A stretch of DNA of 64,000 nt. It comes from Dactylorhiza incarnata. Its lineage: Eukaryota > Streptophyta > Magnoliopsida > Asparagales > Orchidaceae. Position numbers and translations under genes: made by a program. The stretch's first letter is position 1; each line of letters starts with the position of its first letter. This document shows, piece after piece, positions 24,601 through 35,497 of this stretch. Location: the NCBI GenBank assembly GCA_033032865.1, contig JAWHQI010000258.1:2232001-2296000 (forward strand). The letters are read 5' to 3'. Under the pieces are notes generated by a model. It had not been told where the DNA came from and made no database searches. It saw only the letters and a program-made list of their open reading frames with translations.

Positions 24601-27600
24601 TTTGACTTGCTTGTTACGCAACTGCCGGACTTCTGAATCCTCCACGCACACCGGGCGAACCCTCGCCCCCAAGTTCTCCATCACCGGCACCGCCGCCGCT
24701 TCGACCACGACACTCGGCTCTATCAAAGCTTTCCTCAGCACGGAGACATGGAAAACGTCATGTAATCCACTCAGCTCTGCGGACAACGCCAAACGATAGG
24801 CTGCTTCGCCTATACGTTCCGTAACCTCGAACGGACCCAAATATCTTGGACTCAACTTCTTGAGTCGCCGCACCCGCGAAACACCCTTGAACGGCTTGAT
24901 CTTCAAGTAGACCATGTCGCCCACTGCAAACTCCACATTTCTGTGGCGTGCATTAAAATACTTTGCTTGTCGATCCTGAGCAACCTTCATGCGCTCCTGA
25001 ATCGTCCGCACAATCTCGCAAGCATCCTCCACCACTTGCTTTCCCAAAATCTTAGTGTCTCCCACCTCTGCCCAAGACATCGGCGTTCGACACTTCCTTC
25101 CATACAAAGCTTCGTATGGCGCCATCTTGATACTCGCCTGGAAGCTATTATTATAGGCGAACTCCACCATGAAAAGGTGGTCCTCCCACCCTTTGCCAAA
25201 GTCGAGAGCACACATCCTCAACATGTCTTCCAACGTACGGTTCGTTCGCTCCGTCTGACCATCGGTCTGCGGATGGAACGCGGTACTAAACTTGAGCTTC
25301 GTGCCTAGACTTTTCTGCACTAATCTCCAATCCTTCGATGTGAATCGCCCATCGCGATCACTAACGATGCTCTTCGGAAACCCGTGCAACCGCACAACGT
25401 TTCGAACATAAAGCTCCACGAGCTTTTCCACGCCATCACCCTTCTGGTTCGGAATGAAGTGGGCCACCTTCGTCAGGCGATCTACTATCACCCAAATTGC
25501 ATCGTTACCCTGCTGCGATCGAGGCAAACCATGCACAAAATCCATAGAGATGTCATCAAATTTCCATTCGGGGATGGGAAGGGGCTTCAAGAACCCGCCG
25601 GGCCTTTGGCACTCAGCCTTTACCAAGGCACAAGTCTGACATCGGCTCACGTACTCGGCTACATCCCGCTTCATCCCAGGCCACCAAAAAGATTTCTTCA
25701 AATCCGCGTACATCTTTGTACTTCCTGGATGAACGGAGTACTTCGTAAAGTGAGCTTCAAACATCAACTCCTCGCGGAGCTTGCCAAAGCGCGGAACGCA
25801 AACCCTCCCGTCCCTTTTTAAGATCCCACCAACCATCTCCAAAGCAGTGCCCTCGCTCTGTTGAGCCTCCAACACCAACTGTTGGCACTCCTCGTCCGCA
25901 CTGGTCGCCTCTCGGATTCGATCCGTTATGTCACATTGCATTTCAATCCAATTCAAACGAGCTACGCTAGACTCACCTCTAGCCACACAAGAGATATCAA
26001 GAGACTCCAAGTCTCGAATCAAACGCTCGTTATGCGCCTCCATCCAATTACCTTGCCCGGAGTACTTCCTACTCAAAGCATCCGCCACCACGTTGGCTTT
26101 ACCCGGCGTATACTGAATCTCCACGTCGTAGTCCCCAAGGAACTCGACCCACCTACGCTGCCGCATATTCAGATCCTTTTGGTCTAGGAGATACCTCAGG
26201 CTTTTGTGATCTGTGAAGATCTCCACCTTCGCACCATAAACGTAGTGCCGCCACAACTTTAGCGCAAAGATTACCGCCGCCAACTCCAAATCGTGGACGG
26301 GGTAATTCTTCTCATGAGTCTTTAACTGCCTTGACCCATAAGCGATCACCTTGCCGTGCTGCACGAGCACGCACCCCAAACCGCAACCTGACGCGTCGCT
26401 GAAAATCTGAAATCCTTCCGTCCCACTAGGAAGACTAAGGATTGGAGCGGACATCAACCTTTCCTTCAGATTCTCAAATGCCCGGGCACACTCCGGTGTC
26501 CATACGAACTTCTGGTCCTTGCGAGTGAGAGTGGTGAGGGGCAACGCCATCCGCGAAAAGTTCTCCACGAACCTTCTATAATAACCGGCTAGTCCAAGAA
26601 AACTCCGGACTTCCGTCACGGTCCTCAAGACAGGCCAATCCCTAATGGCTTCGATCTTCGCTGGATCTACCGCCACCCCATCTCCACTAATCACGTGACC
26701 TAAGAAAGCCACCTTCTCGATCCAAAACTCGCATTTTGAGAACTTAGCATAGAGCTGATTCTCCCTTAGAGTCTGCAATACTTGCCTCAAGTGAGACTCA
26801 TGCTCCGCCTCCGATTTTGAGTACACCAAAATATCGTCAATAAACACCACCACGAACGAATCTAAGAAAGGGCGGAAAACCCTGTTCATCAAGTCCATGA
26901 ACACGGATGGCGCGTTCGTCAAACCGAACGGCATCACCGAAAACTCGTAGTGGCCATACCGAGTCCCGAACGCTGTCTTGGCAACGTCCTCTTCTCGGAT
27001 CTTCAGCTGGTAGTACCCCGATTTCAAATCCAACTTGGAGTACACCACCGACCCCACTAACTGGTCGAACAAATCATCGATTCGGGGAATTGGATATTTA
27101 TTCTTGACGGTCAACTTATTTAGCTCACGGTAATCAATGCATAACCGCATACTTCCGTCCTTTTTCTTCACAAACAAAACCGGTGCGCTCCATGGTGAAG
27201 AGCTGGGCCTAATGTACCCTTGCTCCAACAACTCCTGCAACTGAACCTTTAACTCGGCCAGTTCCTTCGGTGCCATCCTAAACGGAGGACGCGACACTGG
27301 CCTCGCACCCGGTACCAACTCTATCGAGAAATCTATTTCACGCTGAGGAGGTGCTCCCGGAAGTTCCTCGGGGAAAACATCCTCAAATTCTTCCACCACC
27401 GGAACTTCCCTAATAGCCAACTTTGTGGAGTGAGTCTCCAACAGAGCTAAGAACGCCTCGCCTCCTTGGTTTACCGCACGCCTCATTTGCATAGCGGAAA
27501 TCAGGGAGTAAGCCACTCCGCTTAGGCCTTCGAACTTGACCTCTGCTCTACCTTCACCTCTCAGGGTTACCACCTTCAACTGGCAGTCGATACTAGCTCG

Positions 27601-30600
27601 CTGCTCCGCAAGCCAGTCCATCCCCAAGATAACGTCGAATTCGGCTAGTGGCAGAATCGCTGCTACCAACACGAAGTCACAATCGCCAATTTGCATCACA
27701 ATGCGTCCCCTCCTCATGGTAGTCATGAAAGACCCATTTGGCATACGCACACTCAGCTCCACCCCTGCCGCTACGGGCTCAGCACCAATCTTCCGGATAA
27801 AACCTTCCGCAAGAAAAGAGTGTGACGCCCCCGTGTCGAACAACACTCGCGAGGGGTAGCCCGACACTAGCACGAAACCTAACCACGTGCAAAACAAACA
27901 TGAAAGGCCGCAACCTACATTATAGTAACAACTGAAAACTTAAACTTTTCATACCTGTCACCACATCGGGTTGACGTATCGCTTCCTGCTGCCCAAGGTT
28001 GTAGGCCCTAGGCTGCACTGGAGGGAACCGCGAAGCACTCGACTCCGCCGCTTTCCCCTTCTCTGCAACACTGGGACCTGAACGCACCGATTGCTCTTGC
28101 CTCGGCTCTGGCCCAGCTCCGCCCTCAGTACAGAAACGACTAATGTGGCCCACCTTGCCACACTGGTAACAAGTAACTGGACCCCTGGAACGGAAATCTC
28201 CCGAAGGCGCACCACCTCTCTCCCCAGGTCTGTTAGGACGGGGCTTCTTCTTCCATCGGCTACCCTCGGATTTCCACTGGGATTGAGACTGAGAAGGCTT
28301 TCCTTCTCCCTGTTTTGCCGCAACACCCTTTCGCCGCTGAGTTCGCTCCAGGTCGCTCTCCAGCGTGCGAGCGGCTTCGACCAACTCATCGAACCCTGCA
28401 TTCTTCAAGGCTATGAGTGGTTGCCTTAAGTTTTCCCTCAACCCTTGATAAAAGAGGTTATCCCTCTCTTCATCATCTGCCATTGTGGTGCCTGCATACC
28501 GACCCAACCGGGTGAACTCTTGCAGATACTCATCCACCGTCTTCTCCCGCTGCACCAAATGCAGAAACTGCCGCTGCAGTGCTAACCTTGTTGAAACCGG
28601 AATATACCGCTTTAGGAAAGCGTTTCCGAACTCCTCCATGGACGGAACACGCCCAACAAACTGACGACCGTTATGGTTCGCCCACCACAACTTCGCATCG
28701 CCCTCCAACATGAAGCTCGCAAAGTGAGACTGCCTCTCAGCTGGGGTCTCAGCTGCCCTCAAGAGCTCCCGGATCCTCGAAAGCCAATCCTCGGCATCCG
28801 TTGGAGTGCCCACTCCCTTGAACGTCGGAGGGTGAAAACTCAAGAAATACTTCATGAATCGATCACCCATCGGAAAAACTCTCTCCGCAAGAGGCTCTGC
28901 TTGCCTTACTTCAACCTCCGGTGTATCCGGCGTAGCCGCCGGAGTGACAGGGGTCGCAACTTGCACCACCGGCGTAGGAACCCGTGGCATCGCTCCAGCT
29001 TGAGCCGCCACCATCGCCTCCGCTAGCATGCGACAGAAGTCGGCCGGGGACAGGCCCACATTCACAAGGCCTGGAGCAGTAGCACTACTCCCCGAAGGCT
29101 CCTCTTGCCTCCTAGATGTCCCCGCGTCATCGCCAACATCCTAGCATAAGCAAGGAGAAAGACTCATCAGTCTCTATTCGCAAGACTCAAACACAGGGAT
29201 ACTCATAATCCCGCGCAAAACTCCTATGTGGACAATCTCTTACGCGATCCAAATACACTAGACCTCGCAAGAATACTCAACCTAGCTCTGATACCAAATT
29301 GTAACACCTCCCCTGCAATGACCATATAATATGGGTCCGGCCGGGACCCCACAACATATAACCGCCACAGCTTTAGTATTAAAAGATGATAATCACTACC
29401 CAACTCATAACTCAGACAACACAGCGGAAACAAAAACTAAACCACAGAGATTGTCCACTACAAAGGAGTCCAACTGGCCTTAAGGCCTTACAAAAACACA
29501 GTCCAAAACATCCAACAATTCATAAAGAAAGACATCCCAACCAAAGGGGAAAGGTGGTTTTTTTTTTTTTTTCTAAACTACCTCGGCATGCAAGCCGGAT
29601 ATAACAAAGCACGAAGAAAGTAATGCAGGAAAACAGGTAATCACTTCATGAGGCTTTAGGCCCTTTTGGCCGGCGCGCTGGGTCCAGCTTGCGATTCGTG
29701 CCCTGCAACCAAATCACAAAGAGCGGAAAACGAGGGTCAGCTATGGCTGACCACAAGCGGTGTAACAACATCCCTCCTCCCGGCCGTCCTAGCGGACCCC
29801 GGGGAACTACTTCACCCTGCAAGTCAGCACTTCGTATGCAAATGTACATAAAGGAAAGCAACAAACATACTGGCATGAGTGTCACAAGCATCATCCACGT
29901 TTCTAGGTTGAGCAGGTAATAAAAGGGCCTAACAATGCAGAATGAGTGCAAGCCCGGGGTTTCACCCAAGGCGCCCTAATGCGTGTGAATCTAACACATC
30001 ATCATACATTACCAACACGAGGGTACTCATCATTTCCCCACAAGGGCATCAAACCCAAGGCCAAGCGCTCTCGCTGAGACTCACCTCGCCAGGCCTTCCA
30101 TGCCAACGGGCTTGTCTGACAGCTCACACGCTCGGGCCGCCAACAACGCACCAAGACCGATTCCAAGAATTCTGGCTAATCAAAATGTCCCAAGGCCCTG
30201 GGCTTACTCTCGGGACAACGTCCACCGATTGCCTCGCCTGGAGACCGTCAACGGATGCAATCCGTAGCACAGACATTCTCGTCAGTCAACAAACGAAGGG
30301 ACTAATCTTGCCGGGACACTCTCCACACGTGAATCTCAGTCTCCACGGGATAGCCAGCCGACCACAAAGACCAATCGCGCCTTCGCACAACACAAGGCAT
30401 CACAAGCCCCATAATCCGCACATTCATTCCCCGCCCTAACCCAACATTCGTTACCATACGAAGCTACAAGGGCATCACAACGACGAGTTCGCCGTAATCG
30501 GATTTCTAACAAAACCCCTAACATGCGCGTAAATCAACATCACCGGATCGGACCAACGGCCATAAATCCGGCTTCACCCACAATGCCTAATCCGCTAACG

Positions 30601-31771
30601 GAGCGGATCTCTAGTGCAAAACATGCCGGGGACGGACACAATCAACCCGGTGGTTTCTCTTGAACCAAGGCGACCCGGATCCCTCTCACTCGACGGATCC
30701 GGTGCCAAAAAATGCAGGAAAGAGGAGATGCCAAACACGCATCCTAAAGACCGGGAGGAGAAACGTCGTTACCTTTTGAGATCTCCTCCTAGCCATGAGA
30801 AGCTTGCAACCAAACGGTGGAGAAGAAGCGCCTTGACGCCCTCTACGCGTTGCCGGTCTCGGATCGGCGATCGGAGCTCCGAAGCTCCAACAATGGCGGA
30901 TCTCCCCTCTTCTTCCTCCTTGCCCCCTTCTCCTTTCTCCAACCTAAGAGAGAGAAAGGACTTGGAAATATGAGGGAATAACCCCTCATCCAAGCCCTAA
31001 AGCCCCCCAGCGAATTATCTCAGCCGTCGGATCAAATCCCAAAGTATTTGATCGGTCGGATCATCATCCCCGCACGATTTCGCGGAACAGAATAAACAGG
31101 GCGCACGATCACAGTCGCACGGTCACTGGTCGTGCGCGAAGAAGACACTGGTCGTGCGCACTATCCGAGACAGAACTCCGAATTCTGGCGGATAGCGCAC
31201 GATCACTGCGCACGATCACTGGTCGTGCGCGAAGGAGACACTGGTCGTGCGCACTATCCGAGACAGAACTCCGAATTCTGGCGGATAGCGCACGATCACT
31301 GCGCACGATCACTGGTCGTGCGCGAAGAGGAGAAATGGTCGTGCGCGAAGAGCTGCTAAGAAATTCCTAGCCTTTCCCGAGCGCAGCACTACCACTCCGC
31401 CTACCTCGCGGAACTACGATTTTTGGGGTGTTACAGGCATCTTCACCGCCGGACTTCGTGATCGCCTGCGACTTGATGTTGAATTTGAGGCTCCTCCAGA
31501 CTTAGTGACTGCAATGAGTATGGCCAGGCTATGTGACCGCCGCCTCCAACTGGCACAGGAGGGATGCCCACCCGTCAACATGAGCATTCAGCAAGACCAC
31601 ACCAAGGATCATCCAGCCCCACCAGTTCGTCGACTATCTCAGGCCGATATGATGAAACGACGTGCACAAGGCTTATGTTACAACTGCGACGAACAGTACA
31701 CTCGCGGCCACAGGTGCAAAAGACTTTTCTATCTGGAAGTCGAGGACTATGATAATGAGGGTGTCGGCTGA
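21663..31771 (+). CDS. Gag of the gag-only element, in two pieces around a nested insertion
   Basis: The first piece, 21663-22297, starts at ATG. It has an N-terminal helix-rich part, then a Retrotrans_gag domain ([20 protein letters not shown], then TWDDFKRFC and the [13 protein letters not shown] block). The second piece, 31441-31771, continues with LRDRLRLDV and a C-terminal zinc-type motif ([19 protein letters not shown]), ending at TGA. The pieces total 966 nt, exactly 322 codons with the stop, and the codon split by the insertion is completed in phase by the first base after the second TSD copy. So the frame was open before the Tekay element landed, giving a protein of about 321 aa. Gag would form the particle that packages element RNA. 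In the present locus it is interrupted. Confidence 0.82.
22298..24433 (-). repeat. 3' LTR of the Tekay element
   Basis: It is 2136 bp and is identical to 29300-31435 except one C/T difference. It contains a T13-T14 run near 22555 and a 93 bp tandem repeat at its right end. The frames inside (for example 22940-23437 and 23612-23971) occur identically in both LTRs and show no family; they are treated as chance. Confidence 0.95.
24126..24350. repeat. 93 bp tandem repeat in Tekay LTR
   Basis: Units begin at 24126, 24219 and 24312, giving two full copies and a partial third. Each starts ggtcgtgcgcgaag and carries gtcgtgcgc and gcgcacgatc in opposite orientation, so it can fold. The same array is at 31128-31352 in the other LTR. 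Confidence 0.9.
24478..27897 (-). CDS. Tekay pol polyprotein (protease-RT-RNase H-integrase-chromodomain)
   Basis: This is one open frame of about 1139 codons. In order it shows: aspartic protease [10 protein letters not shown] near residue 20 with ILGMDWL; RT from about 195 to 375 with the [14 protein letters not shown] block and catalytic FIDD; RNase H at about 450-575 (FSDASG, FTDHKSL, ADALSR); integrase HHCC finger ([19 protein letters not shown], then CQTC); DDE core ([25 protein letters not shown]); GPF/Y-like LGPFEV; and a C-terminal chromodomain-like block ([19 protein letters not shown]). The first codon of the listed frame is TTG and the true N-terminus is joined to gag. Chromodomains of this group are thought to steer integration to marked chromatin. 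No stop or frameshift interrupts the frame. Confidence 0.94.
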   Translation of the reverse strand: MFCTWLGFVLVSGYPSRVLFDTGASHSFLAEGFIRKIGAEPVAAGVELSVRMPNGSFMTTMRRGRIVMQIGDCDFVLVAAILPLAEFDVILGMDWLAEQRASIDCQLKVVTLRGEGRAEVKFEGLSGVAYSLISAMQMRRAVNQGGEAFLALLETHSTKLAIREVPVVEEFEDVFPEELPGAPPQREIDFSIELVPGARPVSRPPFRMAPKELAELKVQLQELLEQGYIRPSSSPWSAPVLFVKKKDGSMRLCIDYRELNKLTVKNKYPIPRIDDLFDQLVGSVVYSKLDLKSGYYQLKIREEDVAKTAFGTRYGHYEFSVMPFGLTNAPSVFMDLMNRVFRPFLDSFVVVFIDDILVYSKSEAEHESHLRQVLQTLRENQLYAKFSKCEFWIEKVAFLGHVISGDGVAVDPAKIEAIRDWPVLRTVTEVRSFLGLAGYYRRFVENFSRMALPLTTLTRKDQKFVWTPECARAFENLKERLMSAPILSLPSGTEGFQIFSDASGCGLGCVLVQHGKVIAYGSRQLKTHEKNYPVHDLELAAVIFALKLWRHYVYGAKVEIFTDHKSLRYLLDQKDLNMRQRRWVEFLGDYDVEIQYTPGKANVVADALSRKYSGQGNWMEAHNERLIRDLESLDISCVARGESSVARLNWIEMQCDITDRIREATSADEECQQLVLEAQQSEGTALEMVGGILKRDGRVCVPRFGKLREELMFEAHFTKYSVHPGSTKMYADLKKSFWWPGMKRDVAEYVSRCQTCALVKAECQRPGGFLKPLPIPEWKFDDISMDFVHGLPRSQQGNDAIWVIVDRLTKVAHFIPNQKGDGVEKLVELYVRNVVRLHGFPKSIVSDRDGRFTSKDWRLVQKSLGTKLKFSTAFHPQTDGQTERTNRTLEDMLRMCALDFGKGWEDHLFMVEFAYNNSFQASIKMAPYEALYGRKCRTPMSWAEVGDTKILGKQVVEDACEIVRTIQERMKVAQDRQAKYFNARHRNVEFAVGDMVYLKIKPFKGVSRVRRLKKLSPRYLGPFEVTERIGEAAYRLALSAELSGLHDVFHVSVLRKALIEPSVVVEAAAVPVMENLGARVRPVCVEDSEVRQLRNKQVKLVKVRWDNCGRDEFSWEREQAMREDFPELFAPGMRCEIPV
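27915..27954 (-). other. 40 nt GT...AG segment at the gag/pol junction
   Basis: Gag runs into stop at 27920, and pol lies one base further in frame (+1), open only below 27940. Removing 27954-27915, which begins GTATGA and ends TAG, puts the gag motif PDVVTG in phase with pol. Forty bases is very short for a plant intron, so alternatives are a +1 frameshift in the overlap 27921-27939 or a damaged junction. Confidence 0.5.
27920..29065 (-). CDS. Tekay Gag
   Basis: This is a frame of 381 codons from ATG at 29065. After a Pro/Thr/Val-rich start come the Retrotrans_gag domain ([53 protein letters not shown]) and a basic linker. The CCHC zinc knuckle [14 protein letters not shown] lies near residues 300-315. 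The end reads [12 protein letters not shown] and then a short tail before stop. PDVVTG is typically followed directly by protease in chromoviruses, so the last residues probably are not part of the Gag-Pol fusion. It packages the element RNA in virus-like particles. Confidence 0.92.
   Translation of the reverse strand: MNVGLSPADFCRMLAEAMVAAQAGAMPRVPTPVVQVATPVTPAATPDTPEVEVRQAEPLAERVFPMGDRFMKYFLSFHPPTFKGVGTPTDAEDWLSRIRELLRAAETPAERQSHFASFMLEGDAKLWWANHNGRQFVGRVPSMEEFGNAFLKRYIPVSTRLALQRQFLHLVQREKTVDEYLQEFTRLGRYAGTTMADDEERDNLFYQGLRENLRQPLIALKNAGFDELVEAARTLESDLERTQRRKGVAAKQGEGKPSQSQSQWKSEGSRWKKKPRPNRPGERGGAPSGDFRSRGPVTCYQCGKVGHISRFCTEGGAGPEPRQEQSVRSGPSVAEKGKAAESSASRFPPVQPRAYNLGQQEAIRQPDVVTGMKSLSFQLLL
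29285..29296 (-). other. primer-binding site, initiator Met-tRNA
   Basis: The minus strand reads TGGTATCAGAGC, three bases from the 5' LTR. Confidence 0.92.
29300..31435 (-). repeat. 5' LTR of the Tekay element
   Basis: It is 2136 bp and pairs with 22298-24433. The single difference makes one frame read Met instead of Thr near 30186. Confidence 0.95.
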
Positions 31772-31832
31772 CGCAAACACCATTGATCTCCCTCGAGCTT
31801 GAGGACAAGCTCAATTTGAAGGCCGGGAGAGA

Positions 31833-32210
31833 TGTTATCGGTCTTATTATTATTATTATTATTTATTTCCATATATGCGTTTATTATGTCATAAGAGAGG
31901 CGTCCTTATATGACGCACGATTGGTGTCGTGTCCTTTTTAGTCGTGTGTCCAAGTTTGTCGTTATTTCATTTAGTGTTATTTCCCTTTTTATATCAATTG
32001 TAAGTCTTATTTAAAGGACCTAATGGGTCTTATATCGGTATGCAAGAAATAAAGTTTATTTCCCAAACCCTAAGAGATCTTGGAAGCTCTCTCTCTCTCT
32101 CTCGAGCACGCCCCGCTTAGGCAGCCGCGGTCAAGGCTCTGTAGTATCTCCGCCTCTGTCATCTCCACCTCCGGCTACTCTTCCGGCGACCTCCGAGTTG
32201 GTCCGTAACA
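31833..32210 (+). repeat. 3' LTR of the gag-only element
   Basis: It is 378 bp, TG...CA, and pairs with 20533-20891. The purine tract lies at about 31819-31832. Confidence 0.88.
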
Positions 32211-32215
32211 AAAGT

Positions 32216-33300
32216 ATCACTAAAAGTCTTCCTATAATCACGTTTGGATCTAAAAGATGAGCGAAAATTTAAATTTGATAAAATTCGTTTTAAATGTAGA
32301 TAAACATATCCCGGCCGCAAGAATACACCGACCACGACACTGCTACCGCCGATACTCGCTCTCGGGTACCCGGTCATTATTTTTATTATGATCAGGAAAA
32401 AAAACTTCGATCTTGAATTCAAATGAAAGAAATTAATTAATGTCAGGAAATGAAAAGAAAACAATAAATTCAAGAAACTCAAGCAATGAAGAAGACAATG
32501 AGTAAATATTAGTATGAATATGATTTTTTTTGTTTGGGAAAAATGCCTACACTCCAGGAAACAAATGCCTTCATTGGATTCTGACATGAATCAGTTACAT
32601 GCATTTATCTTCTTTCTCCTACACTCTGATTGGGAGGTCATATTCAAGATTTAAAAGAAGCAGTTGGTGGAAAAAAAAAAGAGAACCATGTGCTTTTCAA
32701 GAAAGAAACCAAGCAGAGTTTTTCTTTGTAAAGGATTTGGTTCCTCTCTCAAAATGGGCGAAATTAATTTTTTTTGGATGTAACTCATGATAGTCGAGGC
32801 TCATCTTTGTGCAAGGATTTACCATCCATATAGAGATCGACTGGAGAGCATTGCAGCGACATATAAAAAGATCATGTTAAAAACACATTTGTGATAAGCA
32901 ACTGGTTCGGCAGGAAATGAAAATTAAAATAACATTCTAGTCAATGTTGTTAACAACATTCATAATTTGAAGCAGGTACATTTGGATCTAAATAAACTCA
33001 AATATATGCAATGTTAAGCTTAGATGTTACCTTAATCAAATGTGAGCTCTAATATGAAAGTTGAGTAAGCTCTTGATTCTTCCTCCAGGCACGTATGCAA
33101 CTAATTTTACTTGTCTAATTGTTAAAGTTCATTTTTGGAGCTGATTTTTTACAAAGCATTAATCTCCATCATATTGAACCAATATGAGAACAAAGGAGCC
33201 ATAACAGAGAGGGTATATATAGCAGCAACTCAAGCTCTAAAAATGAAAAATATTAATATGTAAATAAAATAAATGGTAGAGGGCTAAAATTAAGTGCAAG
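32216..33300. other. AT-rich intergenic sequence
   Basis: I recognise no coding frame or repeat family. The frames at 32159-32587 and 32599-32790 lack family features and start inside or next to the LTR. Confidence 0.4.
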
Positions 33301-33306
33301 AACATC

Positions 33307-33525
33307 GACATAATCAATTGCGAAATCCGTGATAATCCAACTGAAACAATCAACAAAGAAATAAGGAACATCCCTCCTCCAAATAAAATGACGGCAATCT
33401 GCACTAATGATAGAGAAAAGCGAGCCAAAATTAACATAATCAATCAGCAAATCTTTGACAGTGCAACTAAAACAGTCAACGAAGAAACAGGCAAATTCCT
33501 TCCTACTTCCTAGAAATAAAACGGT
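33307..33525. repeat. local tandem duplication, about 130 bp period
   Basis: 33307-33391 and 33436-33525 share acataatcaat, gcaaatc/gaaatcc, caactgaaacaatcaac/caactaaaacagtcaac and a closing aaataaaa, with moderate divergence. The function is unknown. Confidence 0.6.
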
Positions 33526-33918
33526 GAGAGTATAAATCATCTCCCTCATTCTCATGTTTTGTGACAAATCAATGATTTGTAACTCTAACTTATTGTGCTA
33601 GCAAAGGAAAAAAAACTCTTTCGACACTTTAGAGTAGGTGTTGAAGTAGGGTTAAAACTTGAAATTTAAAATTTTAAAAGCACATACAAAGCCTTCGGTG
33701 CCAAAACTCAGTTCTAAATAAGTCCTCATATAAACCATAGATGTATCAGACATAATGTGAACTATCTTTCTACACTGAACAATAAAATTGAATATAAGGT
33801 GTACTCAATATGCTCCACAGATGTATTGAAAAGCATAAAATGGGATGGATGTAAAGCTAAGCAAGGTGCTTCTGTGCAAGAAGTGTCTTTCGAATTAAAC
33901 GGAACGATAGAATAGCTT

Positions 33919-34290
33919 TCAGAAGAGGGAAGAAGAGGGGGAGAGTAAGAGTAGAAGAAGCCCTTAGCTGGCCCTTTAACATTTCTTCACCAATACATGC
34001 ATCCAAATCCAGGCAGTAAAAGCAAGAGGCTCGAAAAAAAGAACTTACAGTGGGCAGAGGAGAAGCGCGTAGTGAGATTGGAGTAATGAAATCAACAGCC
34101 CCATTGACAGACGGCAAGAGAGCATGAAAATCGAAATCATACCTTTCAGAAGAGGGAAGGAGACGATGAGAGCCCGCCGTTTAACATTTCTCCACCAGTT
34201 TAGACATTCAAATTCAGGTAATAAAAGAAAAAAACTGTTGGAATAGGAGCACTTACAGTGGGAACAGGAAAAGAATTGTTGTCGCAGAGG
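33919..34290. repeat. local tandem duplication with repeated splice-donor-like sites
   Basis: 33919-34060 and 34148-34265 share agaagagggaag, tttaacatttct(t/c)cacca, cattcaaattcaggtaataaaag-like text and cttacagtggg. On the minus strand both copies read CCCACTGTAAGT, a good splice donor. This suggests duplicated leader exons of an unrecognised minus-strand transcript, perhaps starting near 34640-34830. I could not identify a product. Confidence 0.45.
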
Positions 34291-34990
34291 TCACGACCAA
34301 CAGCAGCGGCAGACCGATCACACCCAAGGCCGCAGTCTGAACTTAGGGAGACAAACGGAGGCAGAGCTGAGCACGATATCATCGCGCGAGAGTGTGAAAA
34401 TGAGTAGATCTTGGTGGCTAACCATTTTTTTCATAGTTTGAGTTTGAGAGATATCTGCAGAGAACAGAGCAGAGGTATAGTTTGAGAAAACCGTAAATGG
34501 GAAGATCTGTTGCTAACCTGGCGGAGGAGGGAAGAAGCCCTTTCCGTGGAAGTCCGATTGGGTAAGAACGCGCTCTGGTAAGCAGAGAGATGTCGGACGA
34601 ACGAAGATTCGTCGCTTGGAGATGGATGGGCGGAAGGCATGCACCGAACTTGGCTTATCAGGTTTCCGCCTTGGAAGAATGGAGAGGAAGGAGGTGGCGC
34701 TCTGAAGTCACGGGAGAACGCGATCTCATGCTCTGGAACGCGCGTGTGCGAGCGGGAGAGAGGAAGAACGAAATAGACTCCACGGCGGCCTTTTTTCTGG
34801 GATCGGGAATGAGAGAGGGAGGGAGGTGGGGTTGATGATTGAACGGTCTATATTAATCACGCCATTTTGGATGGATCAGATCATCCGAATGGATTTTTAA
34901 TTTCATGTTATTCGCAGGCCTCAATATTTCTTTTTAGAATAGTATATATATATATATTCAATCTACTACTACAATAAGCTAGATATATGT
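34291..34990. other. unrecognised, moderately GC-rich, possible promoter/leader
   Basis: Short frames on both strands (34431-34640 minus and 34590-34835 plus) overlap and match nothing. The GC content and the splice-donor-like sites to the left are compatible with the 5' end of a minus-strand noncoding or lost gene. A TA run lies near 34945-34960. Confidence 0.3.
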
Positions 34991-35301
34991 TCCCCAATCT
35001 CAAAAACACAAATGTCAATGCGGATAAAACCTTATTTTATCAAAGAAGATTTGTTCAAGAAATTCTTCTGATTTTACAGCAAACTACAACAAGAGGTTTC
35101 AGGCTTCAATTTTAACAAAGCTCAATGATACTAAACACACCCGCTGAAACAATTTAATCCAAGTCCGAAACAACACAGCAATCCAATTCAGATATCTGCA
35201 CTTTTGGTTTTTTGAAGAAACCTCTCACTCCAGAATTCGGCACGAAGCTCAACAGCAGAAAATCGGGCTGATGGCTCGGGATTCGGTCAACATTGTCACC
35301 C

Positions 35302-35382
35302 CTGCAAAATAGTAAGAGTCAACTCAAGAAATATTTCAGAAGTAACAATGATGTGAGAACCTACTGTATAATCTATACATAC
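35302..35382 (-). other. 3'UTR intron of eRF1 (81 nt)
   Basis: The minus strand reads GGTG|GTATGT at the donor and TTTTGCAG|GGG at the acceptor, with an AT-rich interior. The upstream exon junction lies 112-115 nt after the eRF1 stop, beyond the roughly 50-55 nt limit, so a ribosome stopping at the normal stop leaves a downstream exon-junction complex. It is predicted from sequence only. Confidence 0.7.
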
Positions 35383-35488
35383 CACCAGCAGCAGCATAGC
35401 CATAACCAGCACATCCATTTCGACCCGCCATCATCAACCATCCACCAAGAACACGAGTAATCAAGCTTGAACCGACGAAAATCTTGGC

Positions 35489-35497
35489 TAATTGCTA
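35489..35497 (-). promoter_or_regulatory. readthrough-type stop context TAG CAATTA
   Basis: The eRF1 stop is TAG followed directly by CAATTA, which fits the CARYYA motif known to promote stop-codon readthrough in plants. The frame stays open for 37 codons to the 3'UTR intron. If that intron is spliced it stays open until TGA at 35251-35249, past the exon junction. Confidence 0.85.

Larger units (their letters stand above)
22298..31435 (-). mobile_element. Gypsy Tekay-type chromovirus, apparently intact and very young
   Basis: It is bounded by a perfect 5 bp TSD ggcat (22293-22297 and 31436-31440). Both LTRs are 2136 bp, start TGTAACACC, end GGTGTTACA and differ at one position I can find (c at about 23184, t at about 30186). 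It reads on the minus strand: 5' LTR on the right, initiator-Met primer site (29285-29296), gag, pol with C-terminal chromodomain, purine tract AAGGGGGGTGGAGT next to the left LTR. Gag and pol are free of stops. It sits inside the gag frame of the element at 20533-32210. The chromodomain and domain order place it in the Tekay/Del chromoviruses. Confidence 0.95.
20533..32210 (+). mobile_element. non-autonomous gag-only LTR retrotransposon (TR-GAG type), split by a Tekay element
   Basis: LTRs at 20533-20891 and 31833-32210 start tgttat and end gtccgtaaca. Flanks are gaagt (20528-20532) and aaagt (32211-32215), a 5 bp TSD with one mismatch. An initiator-Met primer site follows the left LTR, and a purine tract (aaggccgggagaga) precedes the right one. 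Without the nested 9.1 kb Tekay element and one TSD copy the element is about 2.5 kb, with about 1.8 kb internal sequence that encodes Gag and no protease, RT or integrase. That organisation matches the described terminal-repeat-with-GAG class, which depends on enzymes from other elements. Confidence 0.87.

Noticed and set aside
35231..35246. gaattcggcacgaag resembles a cDNA-library EcoRI adaptor
   Set aside because: It differs from the usual adaptor end by one base and lies in continuous genomic 3'UTR with an intron upstream. A chance match is more likely than cloning contamination.
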